The notes under the pieces: model-generated
What the model was told of the DNA's origin: nothing
What the model saw: only the letters and a program-made list of their open reading frames with translations
Database searches by the model: none
Shown: piece by piece, positions 40,403-50,338 of the stretch
Layout: the number at the start of each line of letters is the position of its first letter
Position numbering within the stretch: position 1 is the stretch's first letter
Translations under genes and position numbers: made by a program
Source of the DNA: Biostraticola tofi
Lineage (GTDB): Bacteria > Pseudomonadota > Gammaproteobacteria > Enterobacterales > Enterobacteriaceae
Direction of reading: 5' to 3'
NCBI RefSeq assembly: GCF_004343195.1
Contig: NZ_SMCR01000001.1
Span: 310,001-374,000 of the forward strand
Length of the DNA stretch: 64,000 bases

Positions 40403-42304
40403 TCAGCGCCTGGCCAGAAAATCAATCGCCCGCTGCAGACTCCGGGTACGCGGCGCCGGCGGCAGGCTCTTCAAAAAGGTGGCGCCGTAGGGACGGGTTA
40501 CCAGGCGCTGATCACAGATAATCAGCACCCCCCGATCGGTTGTATCGCGAATAAGCCGGCCAACACCCTGCTTCAAGGCAATGACCGCTTCCGGGATCTG
40601 CACTTCGGCAAAGGGATCACCGCCGCGCAGTTGGCAATCCTCACTGCGCGCCTTTAGCAGCGGATCATCCGGCGAGGTAAACGGTAGTTTGTCGATAATG
40701 ACGCAGCTCAGCGTGTCGCCGCGGACATCCACCCCCTCCCAGAAACTGCTGGTAGCCACCAGCACGGCATTGCCGGCGCTGACAAATTGCTGCAGCAGCT
40801 GGCGTTTGCCGGTTTCACCTTGCAGAAGCACCGGCAGCGTCAGGGAGGCGCGGAATTCGGCCGCCAGGTCACGCATCATCTGATGGGAGGTGCACAAAAA
40901 GAAGCATCGTCCTTTATTAGCGATGATTACCGGCATCAGCATTCGCGCCAATTGCACTGCCGCCCCACGCTGGCCGGGCTCGGGCAGGAATCGCGGCACA
41001 CACAGCAATGATTGGGTAGCATAGTCAAATGGACTTTGCAGCATCAGCGTCTGGGCATCATCCAGCCCCATGCGCCGGGTAAAATGGTCCATCCGGTCAT
41101 CCACCGACAGGGTGGCGGAGGTAAATACCCAGGTACCGGCTTTCTCGGCCATCACTTCATGAAAGCGGTCTGAGACGGACAGTGGCGTCAGCGCCAGGAC
41201 AAATTGCCGGGCATTGCATTCATACCAATAGCTGAAGCCTGTTTCCTGGGTATTTTTCAGCCTTTTCAACCGCGCGCGGTAAAGCGCCGCCCGTTCATAG
41301 GCGGCGTCAAGCAGCGCCGAGCGGCCAAGGGCCATTTTGGCCACGTCATGGCACAGCTCAAGCGCATCGTCCAGCAGTACCAGTGATCGCTGTACTGCCG
41401 GCTGGGACAGAGCATCGCGCAGATTACCGCGAAAACCGGGCTCGCCGAGGGCCAGACGAAAATCCTGGGTACGAAAAGACAATTGATCGGCGCTTTTCTG
41501 CAACTGCGCCATATCCCTGACATCGGTACGGTAAGCCAGCGTCATATCCCTGGCCAGATCCAACAAGTGTCGACCAGTCAATTGCTGGCCAAAGTATTGG
41601 CTGGCAATATCAGGCATCTGATGGGCTTCATCAAATATCATTACATCTCCGGCAGGTATCAGTTCGCCGAACCCGCCTTCTTTGACCACCATGTCGGCCA
41701 GGAACAGGTGATGGTTAACTACCACAATATCCGCATCCATTGCTTTGCGGCGGGCTTTAACCACAAAGCAATCTTTATACAGCGGGCAATCGCTGCCCAG
41801 GCAGTTATCATTGGTGCTGGTCACCAGCGGCCAGACCGGGCTTTCCTCGGCGATGCCGCTACAGTTGGCGATATCGCCATCGGTGGTTTCTGACGACCAA
41901 TGACGAACGGTGGCCAGCTGTGACTGCGTTTCGACCGGGATGCCGGCTGCCCCCAGCGTCTGCTGTTCCAATCTCTCCAGACAGAGATAGTTCGAACGCC
42001 CTTTCAACAAGGCGGTTTTACCCTGGTATTTGAGGGCGGCGGCCACCTTCGGCAGGTCTCGCGTATACAGCTGATCCTGCAGCGCCTTGGAGCCGGTGGA
42101 AATGATCACCTTGGCATCAGCGCGCAGGGCAGGAACCAGATAGGCGTAGGTCTTGCCTGTTCCGGTCCCTGCTTCTACGACCAATGGCTTTTTATCGGCA
42201 ATGGCAGTGCGGATAGCCTGCGCCATCTGCCGCTGTGACTCTCGGGGATTAAAGCCGGTAATCGCTTTGGCCAGTGCCCCACCGGGGGCAAAATCATCGG
42301 TCAA
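40403..42304 (-). CDS. yoaA: ATP-dependent DNA helicase YoaA (DinG/XPD family)
   Basis: SF2 helicase that in E. coli works with the HolC subunit in DNA damage tolerance. 633 residues: Walker A VVEAGTGTGKTYAYL (about 35-50), four FeS cysteines in the segment around SNYLCLERLE and NCLGSDCPLYKDCF, DEAH box MIFDEAHQMPDIA, and motif VI LKQGVGRLIRDTTDRG. The start is the TTG at 42304 (LTDDFAPGG), placed by homology and by a strong AGGAGAAGG upstream; the frame is open further upstream. Divergent from yoaB. Confidence 0.94.
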   Translation of the reverse strand: MTDDFAPGGALAKAITGFNPRESQRQMAQAIRTAIADKKPLVVEAGTGTGKTYAYLVPALRADAKVIISTGSKALQDQLYTRDLPKVAAALKYQGKTALLKGRSNYLCLERLEQQTLGAAGIPVETQSQLATVRHWSSETTDGDIANCSGIAEESPVWPLVTSTNDNCLGSDCPLYKDCFVVKARRKAMDADIVVVNHHLFLADMVVKEGGFGELIPAGDVMIFDEAHQMPDIASQYFGQQLTGRHLLDLARDMTLAYRTDVRDMAQLQKSADQLSFRTQDFRLALGEPGFRGNLRDALSQPAVQRSLVLLDDALELCHDVAKMALGRSALLDAAYERAALYRARLKRLKNTQETGFSYWYECNARQFVLALTPLSVSDRFHEVMAEKAGTWVFTSATLSVDDRMDHFTRRMGLDDAQTLMLQSPFDYATQSLLCVPRFLPEPGQRGAAVQLARMLMPVIIANKGRCFFLCTSHQMMRDLAAEFRASLTLPVLLQGETGKRQLLQQFVSAGNAVLVATSSFWEGVDVRGDTLSCVIIDKLPFTSPDDPLLKARSEDCQLRGGDPFAEVQIPEAVIALKQGVGRLIRDTTDRGVLIICDQRLVTRPYGATFLKSLPPAPRTRSLQRAIDFLARR

Positions 42305-42429
42305 TGTCCTTCTCCTGGCGAAGTGACGTGCGGATGATGCCCATCCCGGCAAGGAGGGCACACACCGCTGGCGGCAAAAAAAAGTATGATATCATTGCCG
42401 GACGTTTTCCCTATTATCAGGAACCTGTG

Positions 42430-42780
42430 ATGTCAATTCAACGTATCGATGCGGGTCAGCGCATGTCTGACGCCGTCATTCATAATCACACCCTCTATTA
42501 CACCAGCGTGCCCGACGACCCGCATCTCGAGGCGGATATCGCCGGCCAGACCGCCAGCGCCCTCGCCGCCATCGACGCGATACTGTCCAGGGTCGGCGCC
42601 GACAGAACCTGCTTGCTGGATGTGACGATTTTCCTGACCGACGTGGCGGATTTTGCCGCCATGAACAAGGTGTGGGATGAGTGGGTGCCCGCAGGCAGCG
42701 CCCCGGTCCGCTGCACCGTACAGGCGGCGCTGATGGACCCGCGTTATAAAGTGGAACTCAAGGTGGTGGCCGCCGTCTGA
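42430..42780 (+). CDS. yoaB: RidA-family protein YoaB
   Basis: A 116-residue YjgF/RidA homologue, probably an enamine/imine deaminase-like protein protecting PLP enzymes. Family segments: MSIQRIDAGQRMSDAVIHN, LYYTSVPDD, LLDVTIFLTDVADFAAMN and PVRCTVQAALMDPRYKVE with the substrate-binding arginine. AGGA lies seven bases before the ATG. Its stop faces that of convergent yoaH at six bases. Confidence 0.93.
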   Translation: MSIQRIDAGQRMSDAVIHNHTLYYTSVPDDPHLEADIAGQTASALAAIDAILSRVGADRTCLLDVTIFLTDVADFAAMNKVWDEWVPAGSAPVRCTVQAALMDPRYKVELKVVAAV

Positions 42781-42786
42781 GCCGGC

Positions 42787-43098
42787 TCAGCGCCGGGGTC
42801 CCTGGTGACTACGGTCTTCAGGCTGCTCGTCGTCGGCGTCATCATCAGTATCTTCGCCAGGGTAACTTTCCTGGCTTCCATCATCATAATCATGGGTATA
42901 TTCGGTGGCGGACTCGGCTTCTTCGTCTTCATCGTCCCAGCGAACCGTCACCCGTTCACCGGTATGGTTTTCACGAATTTCACGAGATACCAGAGCTATA
43001 GCCTCGCCGCTGCTCATTCCCTCGGCCATCAGTGCCTGGATGCGCTCAACCGCCACCTGCTGCTGCTCATGGGTTAATGCGGGCATATTGTTAAGCAT
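42787..43098 (-). CDS. yoaH: YoaH family protein with acidic C-terminal tail
   Basis: Unknown function. The first 59 residues match E. coli YoaH ([40 protein letters not shown]). E. coli YoaH ends at about residue 59 after DEDE; here the frame continues for 44 residues of mostly Asp, Glu, Ser and Gln, making a 103-residue protein with a likely disordered acidic tail. It is divergent from pabB. Confidence 0.88.
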   Translation of the reverse strand: MLNNMPALTHEQQQVAVERIQALMAEGMSSGEAIALVSREIRENHTGERVTVRWDDEDEEAESATEYTHDYDDGSQESYPGEDTDDDADDEQPEDRSHQGPRR

Positions 43099-43247
43099 AA
43101 TGGGTACCTGTAAGGGGCTTCATTCCGGCTATTATCTCATGCCCAGCCTACCGAAGCCATCCAATGCGCTTTATGATAATATTCAAAGGGATTGTTCTTG
43201 AAGGTGTAATCAGCACGATGTGCTGCCCGCTACTACGTGTGGAATCT

Positions 43248-44627
43248 ATGTCTCAGAATTCGCCCCATTTTACCGCATTGCCTTATCAGCCTGGTGCCAT
43301 AACCGCCCTGTTTGCGCCTTTATCGGCTGCCCCCTGGTCCGCGCTGCTGCATTCAGGCCACGCCTGCCATCAGGACAGCCGGTTTGATATTATGGTGGCC
43401 GATCCCCGGGTCACCCTGACCACGCGGGGCAATGTTACCGAACTCTGTCGGGACGGACAGACCAGCCTCTTTGCCGGCGACCCTTTTGAACTGTTGCAAC
43501 AGCAATTGGAGCTGAGCGGCATCACCCCTGCTCCTCATGGGGTATTGCCTTTCCTCGGCGGGGCGCTGGGTCTGTTCGGCTACGATCTGGCGCGTCGGCT
43601 GGAAACACTGCCATGGGTCGCCAGCGCCGATGTGGGCCTGCCGGATATGGCGGTCGGCATCTATCACTGGGCGCTGATTGCCGATAATCAGTTGCAGGAG
43701 CTCACGCTAGTCAGCTACGGCGATCCCGCTCCATTGCTGCGTCGCCTGACGGCGGCGCCAATCAGCCAGCCCATTGGCCCATTCCGCTTGACCTGCGACT
43801 GGCGGTCCAATATGTCCCGATCCGAGTATGGCCGGAAATTTCGTCGCATCCAGCAGCATCTCGACGCCGGGGATTGTTATCAGGTCTGCCTGGCCCAGCG
43901 CTTTAGCGCCCTATACCAAGGGTCGGAATGGCAGGCCTTTCTCCATTTGCTGGCCCATAACAAGGCGCCATTCTCGGCCTTTATTCGCATCGGTAACGAA
44001 GCGGTAATCAGCCTGTCGCCGGAACGGTTTCTCAGCATAAAGACCGGGCAGATAGAGACCAGACCGATCAAAGGTACCCTGCCGAGACTTGCCGATCCAT
44101 TGGCCGATGAGCGGCAGAAAGCCACCCTGGCCCAGTCAGCCAAAGATCGGGCGGAGAATCTGATGATTGTCGACCTGCTGCGTAATGACATCGGCCGAAT
44201 TGCGGCGCCGGGCAGCGTCAGGGTCCCGGCGCTGTTTGCAATCGAAAGCTTCACCGCGGTACATCATATGGTCAGCACCATCACGGCGACCTTGCCCGCT
44301 GACAGACATCCGTGCGAATTGATACGCGCCTGCTTTCCCGGCGGTTCAATCACCGGTGCGCCCAAGGTGAGCGCCATGAAAGTTATTGAACAGCTTGAGC
44401 CATCCCGACGCAATGCCTGGTGCGGCAGCATAGGCTATATCAGTTTCTGCGGCGCATTGGACTGCAATATTGCCATTCGCACTCTGCTGACAGACCAGGG
44501 CACCATCCACTGTTGGGCCGGTGGGGGTATTGTCGCCGACAGTACCGAACAGGCCGAATATCAGGAAACGCTGGCCAAAGTGGCCAGTATTCTGCCGCTA
44601 CTGACGCAACTGAATGGGCAACCATGA
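43248..44627 (+). CDS. pabB: Aminodeoxychorismate synthase component I
   Basis: Converts chorismate plus ammonia from PabA to 4-amino-4-deoxychorismate for folate. The 459 residues include the N-terminal Trp-site domain (FLGGALGLFGYDLARRLE) and the chorismate-binding domain with the catalytic lysine in TRPIKGTLPR, RAENLMIVDLLRNDIGR and FPGGSITGAPKVSAM. The ATG at 43248 was preferred as MSQNSPHF gives the family length; upstream codons of the open frame lack homology. Its stop overlaps the nudL start in ATGA. Confidence 0.94.
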   Translation: MSQNSPHFTALPYQPGAITALFAPLSAAPWSALLHSGHACHQDSRFDIMVADPRVTLTTRGNVTELCRDGQTSLFAGDPFELLQQQLELSGITPAPHGVLPFLGGALGLFGYDLARRLETLPWVASADVGLPDMAVGIYHWALIADNQLQELTLVSYGDPAPLLRRLTAAPISQPIGPFRLTCDWRSNMSRSEYGRKFRRIQQHLDAGDCYQVCLAQRFSALYQGSEWQAFLHLLAHNKAPFSAFIRIGNEAVISLSPERFLSIKTGQIETRPIKGTLPRLADPLADERQKATLAQSAKDRAENLMIVDLLRNDIGRIAAPGSVRVPALFAIESFTAVHHMVSTITATLPADRHPCELIRACFPGGSITGAPKVSAMKVIEQLEPSRRNAWCGSIGYISFCGALDCNIAIRTLLTDQGTIHCWAGGGIVADSTEQAEYQETLAKVASILPLLTQLNGQP

Positions 44628-45232
44628 ACAGGACCGATGCCGACATCACCCTGCAGGATTTTATCACTCGCTTCCAGCTGCAACTGCCTGGCTTACCTGT
44701 CCGCTTAAGCCCTCAACGCCAGGCTGCCTCAAGCCCCCAACGCCAGGCTGCGGTGCTGATACCGATTGTCTGTCACCCGCAGCCGACGCTGCTATTGACC
44801 GAGCGAGCGAAAACCCTGCGTAAGCATGCCGGGCAAGTTGCCTTTCCCGGCGGCGCCGCCGATCCGGGGGACGCTTCGCTGATCATGACCGCCCTGCGCG
44901 AGGCCCATGAAGAGGTCGCGTTGTCTCCGACTGAGGTCACCGTGCTGGGAACCCTGCCACCGGTGGACAGCAGCAGCGGCTTTCGCGTTACGCCGGTCGT
45001 CGGGCTGGTGGCGCCCGGCCTGCAGCTGGATGCGAACCGGCAAGAGGTGGATCAGATATTTGAAATACCACTGCATGCCGCCATGCAGCTGTCCAATTAC
45101 AGTGCCCTGGATATCCAGCATCGTTCGCGTAACCTGCGGGTCTATTTTTCCTGGTATCAGCAGCATATGGTCTGGGGAATGACTGCCCAGATATTGTATC
45201 GATTGGGACAACAAATCCGCCGTTCCGGTTGA
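44624..45232 (+). CDS. nudL: CoA pyrophosphatase-type Nudix hydrolase NudL
   Basis: Nudix enzyme likely cleaving CoA and acyl-CoA. 202 residues; the Nudix/UPF0035 region reads HAGQVAFPGGAADPGDAS then ALREAHEEVAL. The ATG overlaps the pabB stop by four bases (ATGA), implying coupling. Near residue 30 an 8-residue unit is duplicated (SPQRQAA twice) by a 24-bp tandem repeat at about 44706-44753, so the protein is some ten residues longer than E. coli NudL at this point. Confidence 0.92.
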   Translation: MNRTDADITLQDFITRFQLQLPGLPVRLSPQRQAASSPQRQAAVLIPIVCHPQPTLLLTERAKTLRKHAGQVAFPGGAADPGDASLIMTALREAHEEVALSPTEVTVLGTLPPVDSSSGFRVTPVVGLVAPGLQLDANRQEVDQIFEIPLHAAMQLSNYSALDIQHRSRNLRVYFSWYQQHMVWGMTAQILYRLGQQIRRSG

Positions 45233-45768
45233 TAGCCGCTTTCCGACACCCCGCTGTCATTGCGATGGGCTGCGACGGCAGGTTATGCTGCCGAAGATCG
45301 CATCATCGGCCTGCGCCCCACTTTCATCACTGCAATTAACAGATTTGCGGCTTATATCGTTTATTTTATCCTCCAGACAAAAAAAACCTTCCAATCCTAA
45401 TGGGGATCGATAAAATCTGCTTCGACGAAAAATATATAGAATATATGACTACGTATAACTTATTTATTGGTTGATTATATAACCTGTAGCCCTATTACCC
45501 AGTCTTAACCTGCTCTAGGTACATTTTTCGCTCTTGGACGTAAGCCGGGGGCCTCGACCAGGTTGCAGCCGGGTCCGTTTCCGGCAGCTGCGATTGCAAG
45601 CGTTGCGCAGCGGAGGGCAGGCCGTAAAGGCAGGCCACACAGTAAGATGATCATTTGTTAAACATTATTTAATTTCATGTGAAATAATAAGCCTAAGCCG
45701 GACTCAGCCAGTACACTTTAGGTATAGCCGTCCGTCGAAGCATTAGCTGCGTTTTAAGGAGAGTTTCG
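45233..45768. other. Long intergenic region upstream of sdaA
   Basis: About 536 bases with no supported gene on either strand; it turns AT-rich toward the middle. Near the sdaA end there is a long dyad (TTATTTAATTTCA-TG-TGAAATAATAA, 45665-45690) about 80 bases before the start codon, a candidate regulator site. In E. coli sdaA is under Lrp and other global control; I cannot assign this site to a protein. Confidence 0.5.
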
Positions 45769-47133
45769 GTGATAAGCGTTTTCGATATGTTTAAAATTGG
45801 TATCGGCCCGTCAAGTTCCCATACCGTGGGTCCGATGAAAGCCGGTAAACAATTTGCAGACGACCTTGTCAGCAAAGGGCTTCTGGCCTCGGTGACCGCC
45901 GTTGTGGTTGATGTATATGGTTCACTCTCCCTTACCGGCAAGGGCCACCACACCGATATCGCCATCATACTGGGTTTGGCCGGTATGGCGCCTGACACGG
46001 TGGATATCGATGGCGTACCTGCCTTTATCCGTGACGTGCAACAGCGCGAACGCCTGATGCTGGCCGGCGGACCCCATGAAGTCGATTTCCCCCGCGAAGG
46101 CGGCATGGTGTTCCATAATGACAATCTCTCGCTGCATGAAAATGGCCTGACCCTTCATGCGATGAATGGCGATGAGTGCCTATACAGCCAGACGTATTAT
46201 TCCGTCGGCGGCGGCTTTATCATTGAGGAATCCCAGTTCGGCCAGCCGGTGCTCAATCAGGTCGCTGTGCCCTACAGCTACGAAAATGCCCAGCAGATGC
46301 TGGACAACTGCAAGCAGACCGGGCTGTCATTATCTGGTCTGCAGCTGGCCAATGAACTCGCCCTGCACAGCCGCGATGAAATTGATCACTATTTCGCCGC
46401 CATCTGGCAAACCATGCGGGCCTGTATCGATCGAGGCCTGAATACCGAGGGTGTGCTGCCCGGCCCCCTGCGCGTGCCGCGCCGTGCCGCGGCCCTACGC
46501 CGAATGCTGGTATCGACCGATAAGCATTCAAGCGATCCTATGGTGGTCGTCGACTGGATAAATATGTATGCCCTGGCCGTCAATGAAGAGAACGCAGCCG
46601 GCGGCAGGGTGGTCACCGCGCCGACCAATGGCGCCTGCGGTATCGTTCCGGCGGTACTGGCCTATTATGATCATTTCATCGAGCCGGTGACCCCGGAAAT
46701 TGCCTTACGCTATTTTCTGTCTTCCGGCGCGATAGGTATTCTTTACAAAATGAACGCTTCCATCTCCGGGGCCGAAGTGGGTTGCCAGGGTGAAGTGGGC
46801 GTGGCGTGTTCAATGGCGGCGGCAGGCCTGACGGAATTGATGGGCGGCAGTCCTGAACAAGTGTGCGTGGCGGCTGAAATCGGCATGGAACACAACCTTG
46901 GGCTGACCTGTGATCCGGTTGCCGGCCAGGTGCAGGTGCCCTGTATCGAGCGTAACGCTATTGCTTCGGTCAAAGCGATCAACGCCTCTCGCATGGCGCT
47001 TCGCCGTACCAGCGCCCCCCGGGTGTCGCTGGACAAGGTGATCGAAACCATGTACGAAACCGGTAAGGATATGAACGCCAAATATCGGGAAACGTCACGC
47101 GGCGGACTGGCCATCAAGGTTCAGTGTGACTGA
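45769..47133 (+). CDS. sdaA: L-serine ammonia-lyase 1
   Basis: [4Fe-4S] enzyme deaminating L-serine to pyruvate. 454 residues, as in E. coli, with the N-terminal MFKIGIGPSSSHTVGPMKAG, YGSLSLTGKGHHTD, PTNGACGIVPAVLAYY (cluster cysteine), SGAEVGCQGEVGVACS and NLGLTCDPVAGQVQVPC. The start codon is GTG at 45769, preceded by AAGGAGAG; E. coli sdaA also uses GTG. A strong terminator follows. Confidence 0.96.
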   Translation: MISVFDMFKIGIGPSSSHTVGPMKAGKQFADDLVSKGLLASVTAVVVDVYGSLSLTGKGHHTDIAIILGLAGMAPDTVDIDGVPAFIRDVQQRERLMLAGGPHEVDFPREGGMVFHNDNLSLHENGLTLHAMNGDECLYSQTYYSVGGGFIIEESQFGQPVLNQVAVPYSYENAQQMLDNCKQTGLSLSGLQLANELALHSRDEIDHYFAAIWQTMRACIDRGLNTEGVLPGPLRVPRRAAALRRMLVSTDKHSSDPMVVVDWINMYALAVNEENAAGGRVVTAPTNGACGIVPAVLAYYDHFIEPVTPEIALRYFLSSGAIGILYKMNASISGAEVGCQGEVGVACSMAAAGLTELMGGSPEQVCVAAEIGMEHNLGLTCDPVAGQVQVPCIERNAIASVKAINASRMALRRTSAPRVSLDKVIETMYETGKDMNAKYRETSRGGLAIKVQCD

Positions 47134-47142
47134 ATAACTCAC

Positions 47143-47175
47143 GCGGGCCGCTGTGTTACAGCGGCCCGCTTTTTT
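47143..47175 (+). terminator. sdaA intrinsic terminator
   Basis: An 11-bp GC-rich stem (GCGGGCCGCTG / CAGCGGCCCGC) with a 5-base loop and six T residues, ten bases after the sdaA stop. Confidence 0.93.
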
Positions 47176-47195
47176 GACTTGGCCTAGTATCGGCC

Positions 47196-48755
47196 TCAGG
47201 CGTTTTCAGCCAGTTCCTGCCCTTCCCGCTCAACACGCGCTATGCGCACCAGTTCAATACGGTACTCCAGCATTTGCACGATGGTAAAACGCCAATCGGC
47301 AATATCAATGACTTCACCCTCGGTAGGCATCTGATCACATTCCGCCAGCAGCATGCCGGCAAGAGATGCCACCGCCTCACGGCCCTTAACCAACTCATGG
47401 CTGTCCAGCGCCTGCTGCAGTGCGTGCAGATCGGTACTGCCTTTCGCCAGCCAGCCGGCTTCATCGACAATAATTTCCGGCGTTTCATCCTCATCGGGAA
47501 ATTCGCCGGCAATCGCCTCCAGCACATCTACCGGCGTCACCAGTCCCTGAATAACGCCGAATTCGTTGGTAACGATTACCATGCTGCCTTTGGCGCGTCG
47601 CAGTTCACCCAGCAGGTTAAGCACATCCAGGGTGTCCGGCACCATAATGGCCGGATTGGCAATCGCATAGGCTTTGACCTGTTCACCGTTTTCCAGCGCC
47701 ACCAGCAGGTCCTTGGCGCGAACAATGCCCAGCACGTTATCCAGTTCGCCATCGCAGACCGGGAACATACTGTGTGGTGTTTCCATCAGCGCGGCGCGTA
47801 ATTCCGTCACCGGCCGGCAGCAGTCTACCCAGGAAATTTCGTTGCGCGGTGTCATTACACTCCTGAGCGAGCGGGAAGCCAGCGACAACACGCCGGTTAT
47901 CATATAGCGCTCTTCAGCGGCAAAATGCTCCTGCTGCGGTTTCTCTGCGGTTTCTTCGTCTTCCTGATGATTGCGCGCCCTGCCCCCCATCATGCGCAGA
48001 ATCGCCTCGGCCGTACGTTCGCGCATTGGCTTGCGCGACTGGTTCTTGATGAAGTTTCGACGGGCGATCTGATTGAAAAGCTCAATAAGGATCGAGAAGC
48101 CGATTGCCGCGTACAGGTACCCCTTGGGAATATGGAAGCCAAAACCTTCGGCGACCAGACTCAGGCCGATCATCAGCAGGAAGCTCAGGCACAGCACCAC
48201 CACCGTTGGATGATTATTGACGAACCGGGTCAAGGGCTTGGATGCCAGCAGCATCATCGCCATGGCGATAACCACCGCAGTCATCATTACCGGCAGGTTG
48301 TTGACCATGCCGATGGCCGTAATCACCGCATCGAGCGAGAATACCGCGTCCAGAATGACAATCTGGATAACCACCGCCCAAAAACCGGCATAGCCGCGAT
48401 TACCATTCCCCTCGTGTTCCTTATTTTCCAGCCGTTCGTGCAACTCCGTGGTTGCTTTAAACAACAGGAAAAACCCTCCTGCCAGCAGGATAAGATCCCG
48501 CCCGGAGAAGGTAAATTCGCCGACTGAGAACAAGGGCCGGGTCAGCGTCACTATCCAGGATATCAGTGACAGCAGGCCGAGCCGCATCAGCAATGCCAGG
48601 GACAAACCGATGATCCTGGCTTTGTCACGCTGATGGGGCGGCAGTTTATCCGCCAGGATGGCGATAAATACCAGGTTGTCGATCCCCAGAACTATCTCGA
48701 GTACCACCAGCGTAAGCAGACCCACCCAAATTGAAGGGTCCATCAAAAATTCCAT
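47196..48755 (-). CDS. yoaE: TerC-family membrane protein with CBS and CorC domains (YoaE)
   Basis: Inner-membrane protein of the TerC superfamily, 519 residues; transport role in Mn/metal homeostasis is suspected from the family, not shown. About seven membrane helices occupy residues 8-235 with the acidic motifs [16 protein letters not shown] and [16 protein letters not shown] cytoplasmic CBS pair (about 295-420; [25 protein letters not shown]) and a CorC_HlyC domain (about 435-510) follow. Converges with sdaA. Confidence 0.93.
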   Translation of the reverse strand: MEFLMDPSIWVGLLTLVVLEIVLGIDNLVFIAILADKLPPHQRDKARIIGLSLALLMRLGLLSLISWIVTLTRPLFSVGEFTFSGRDLILLAGGFFLLFKATTELHERLENKEHEGNGNRGYAGFWAVVIQIVILDAVFSLDAVITAIGMVNNLPVMMTAVVIAMAMMLLASKPLTRFVNNHPTVVVLCLSFLLMIGLSLVAEGFGFHIPKGYLYAAIGFSILIELFNQIARRNFIKNQSRKPMRERTAEAILRMMGGRARNHQEDEETAEKPQQEHFAAEERYMITGVLSLASRSLRSVMTPRNEISWVDCCRPVTELRAALMETPHSMFPVCDGELDNVLGIVRAKDLLVALENGEQVKAYAIANPAIMVPDTLDVLNLLGELRRAKGSMVIVTNEFGVIQGLVTPVDVLEAIAGEFPDEDETPEIIVDEAGWLAKGSTDLHALQQALDSHELVKGREAVASLAGMLLAECDQMPTEGEVIDIADWRFTIVQMLEYRIELVRIARVEREGQELAENA

Positions 48756-49277
48756 CGTAGGCTCCGTAAATGTATTCGGGCAGTCAGTTGATTATGAGAG
48801 GGGTAAAAAACAGGGGCAAAAAAAAGGGTTCCGGCATTAAACGCCGGGATAAACCGCGGGTACGCCGTTACTGCAGGCGAGACAGTTGAGAAACTTGATC
48901 GGTGACAGTCCATCGGAAGGGCTGCGTGCTCCTTATATAATGAAAACAACTCACTTTATCAGTTAAACCTGTCTTCTCATAAATTTTTTTAACACCACCC
49001 CGGCGCTGTACTTTTCTTCATCAAAAACGCGGAGTTAATCGCTGCTGTTAAGCCAAATAGCCGAGTCAGGTCACAATTTTTATTTTTTTACACACTAAAA
49101 TAAATCGCGAATCACTATTAGCATTAAAGAGTTATTAATAAGCTCATTAAATCTTAGTGTAAAAAGAGATTAGTAGTATAGATAGTGTTATGCCATGACG
49201 CCCTGTGCATGACGGCGCCTACCAACACGCCGACCGATTTTACTGCAACACCATTAAGTCAACAGAGGAGGTATCCA
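48756..49277. other. yoaE-manX divergent intergenic region
   Basis: About 520 bases, strongly AT-rich in the half next to manX. No coding frame is convincing. It holds a TTATTTT / AAAATAA dyad resembling Mlc/NagC sites (49080-49103) and the strong manX ribosome site (GAGGAGG). The long length suggests layered carbon-source control of the mannose PTS operon. Confidence 0.5.
49080..49103. promoter_or_regulatory. Candidate Mlc/NagC-type operator upstream of manXYZ
   Basis: TTATTTT (49080-49086) and AAAATAA (49097-49103) form a dyad with a 10-base centre, similar in style to Mlc sites (TTATTTT...AATAAA). In E. coli Mlc represses manXYZ. It lies about 175 bases before the manX start; the call rests on similarity only. 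Confidence 0.4.
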
Positions 49278-50243
49278 GTGAGTATTGCTATAGTCATTGG
49301 CACTCACGGGTCTGCGGCCGAGCAACTGCTCAAGACGGCTGAAATGATTCTCGGCGAGCAGGATAACGTTGCCTGGATTGATTTCGTACCTGGTGAAAAC
49401 GCTGAAACGTTAATTGAGAAATACACCGCCAAGCTTTCCGAACTCGACACCCAGCAGGGAGTCCTTTTCCTGGTAGATACCTGGGGGGGCAGTCCCTTCA
49501 ACGCGGCTAGCCGCATGGTGACTGATAAAGAAAACCATGATGTGGTGACCGGCGTTAATATTCCGATGCTGGCAGAGACCTTTATGGCGCGGGATGATAA
49601 TCCGTCTTTTGCTGAACTGGTCGGCATTGCCCTGGAAACCGGCCGAGCCGGGGTCAGAGCGCTGAATACCCAGGAAGCTCAAGCGGTTGCAGCCCCGGCT
49701 GCGGCGGTAGCCGCCCCATCAGTGGCGCCTCGTGCCATCGGCGAAGGCGGTAACATGACTATCGGGCTGGCCCGCATTGATGACCGTTTAATCCACGGTC
49801 AGGTGGCGACCCGCTGGACCAAGGAAACCAATGTAAAACGCATTATTGTGGTCAGTGATGAAGTGGCCGCCGATCACGTGCGTAAAACCCTACTGACCCA
49901 GGTCGCCCCACCGGGCGTTACCGCTCATGTGGTGGATGTGGCCAAGGCGATCCGTGTTTATGACAACCCCAAATATGCCAAAGACCGCGTGATGCTGCTG
50001 TTCACCAACCCCACCGACGTGGAACGAGTCGTTGAAGGCGGCGTCAAGCTTACCTCGGTGAATATTGGCGGTATGGCGTTTCGTCAGGGCAAAACCCAGG
50101 TCAATAATGCGGTGTCGGTTGATGAAAAAGATATCGACGCGTTTAAAAAACTGAATGCCCGCGGTATCGAACTCGAAGTACGAAAAGTGTCATCAGATAC
50201 ACCATTGAAGATGATGGATTTGATAAAAAAACTTGGCAGCTGA
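49278..50243 (+). CDS. manX: Mannose-specific PTS enzyme IIAB
   Basis: Cytoplasmic phosphocarrier of the mannose/glucose/glucosamine PTS. 321 residues: EIIA domain (1-130) with phospho-histidine His10 in VIGTHGSAAEQ, an Ala/Pro-rich hinge around 140-155, and the EIIB domain with the second histidine in DDRLIHGQVATRW. The start is GTG at 49278 with the near-perfect GAGGAGG site; the longer frame upstream is not supported. First gene of manXYZ. Confidence 0.96.
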   Translation: MSIAIVIGTHGSAAEQLLKTAEMILGEQDNVAWIDFVPGENAETLIEKYTAKLSELDTQQGVLFLVDTWGGSPFNAASRMVTDKENHDVVTGVNIPMLAETFMARDDNPSFAELVGIALETGRAGVRALNTQEAQAVAAPAAAVAAPSVAPRAIGEGGNMTIGLARIDDRLIHGQVATRWTKETNVKRIIVVSDEVAADHVRKTLLTQVAPPGVTAHVVDVAKAIRVYDNPKYAKDRVMLLFTNPTDVERVVEGGVKLTSVNIGGMAFRQGKTQVNNAVSVDEKDIDAFKKLNARGIELEVRKVSSDTPLKMMDLIKKLGS

Positions 50244-50338
50244 GTCCGCAGCCAACATAAATGCGAAACCCGCAGCCAAGCCGTTTTCTGTAAAGCAAAC
50301 GCGTGAAAGCTGATTACGTTTGTCAGAGGAGAAGTGCA

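Noticed and set aside
48756-48960. Possible riboswitch in the yoaE leader
   Set aside because: I looked for the yybP-ykoY core seen elsewhere for TerC-type genes, but the GGGGAGTAGC core is not present here.
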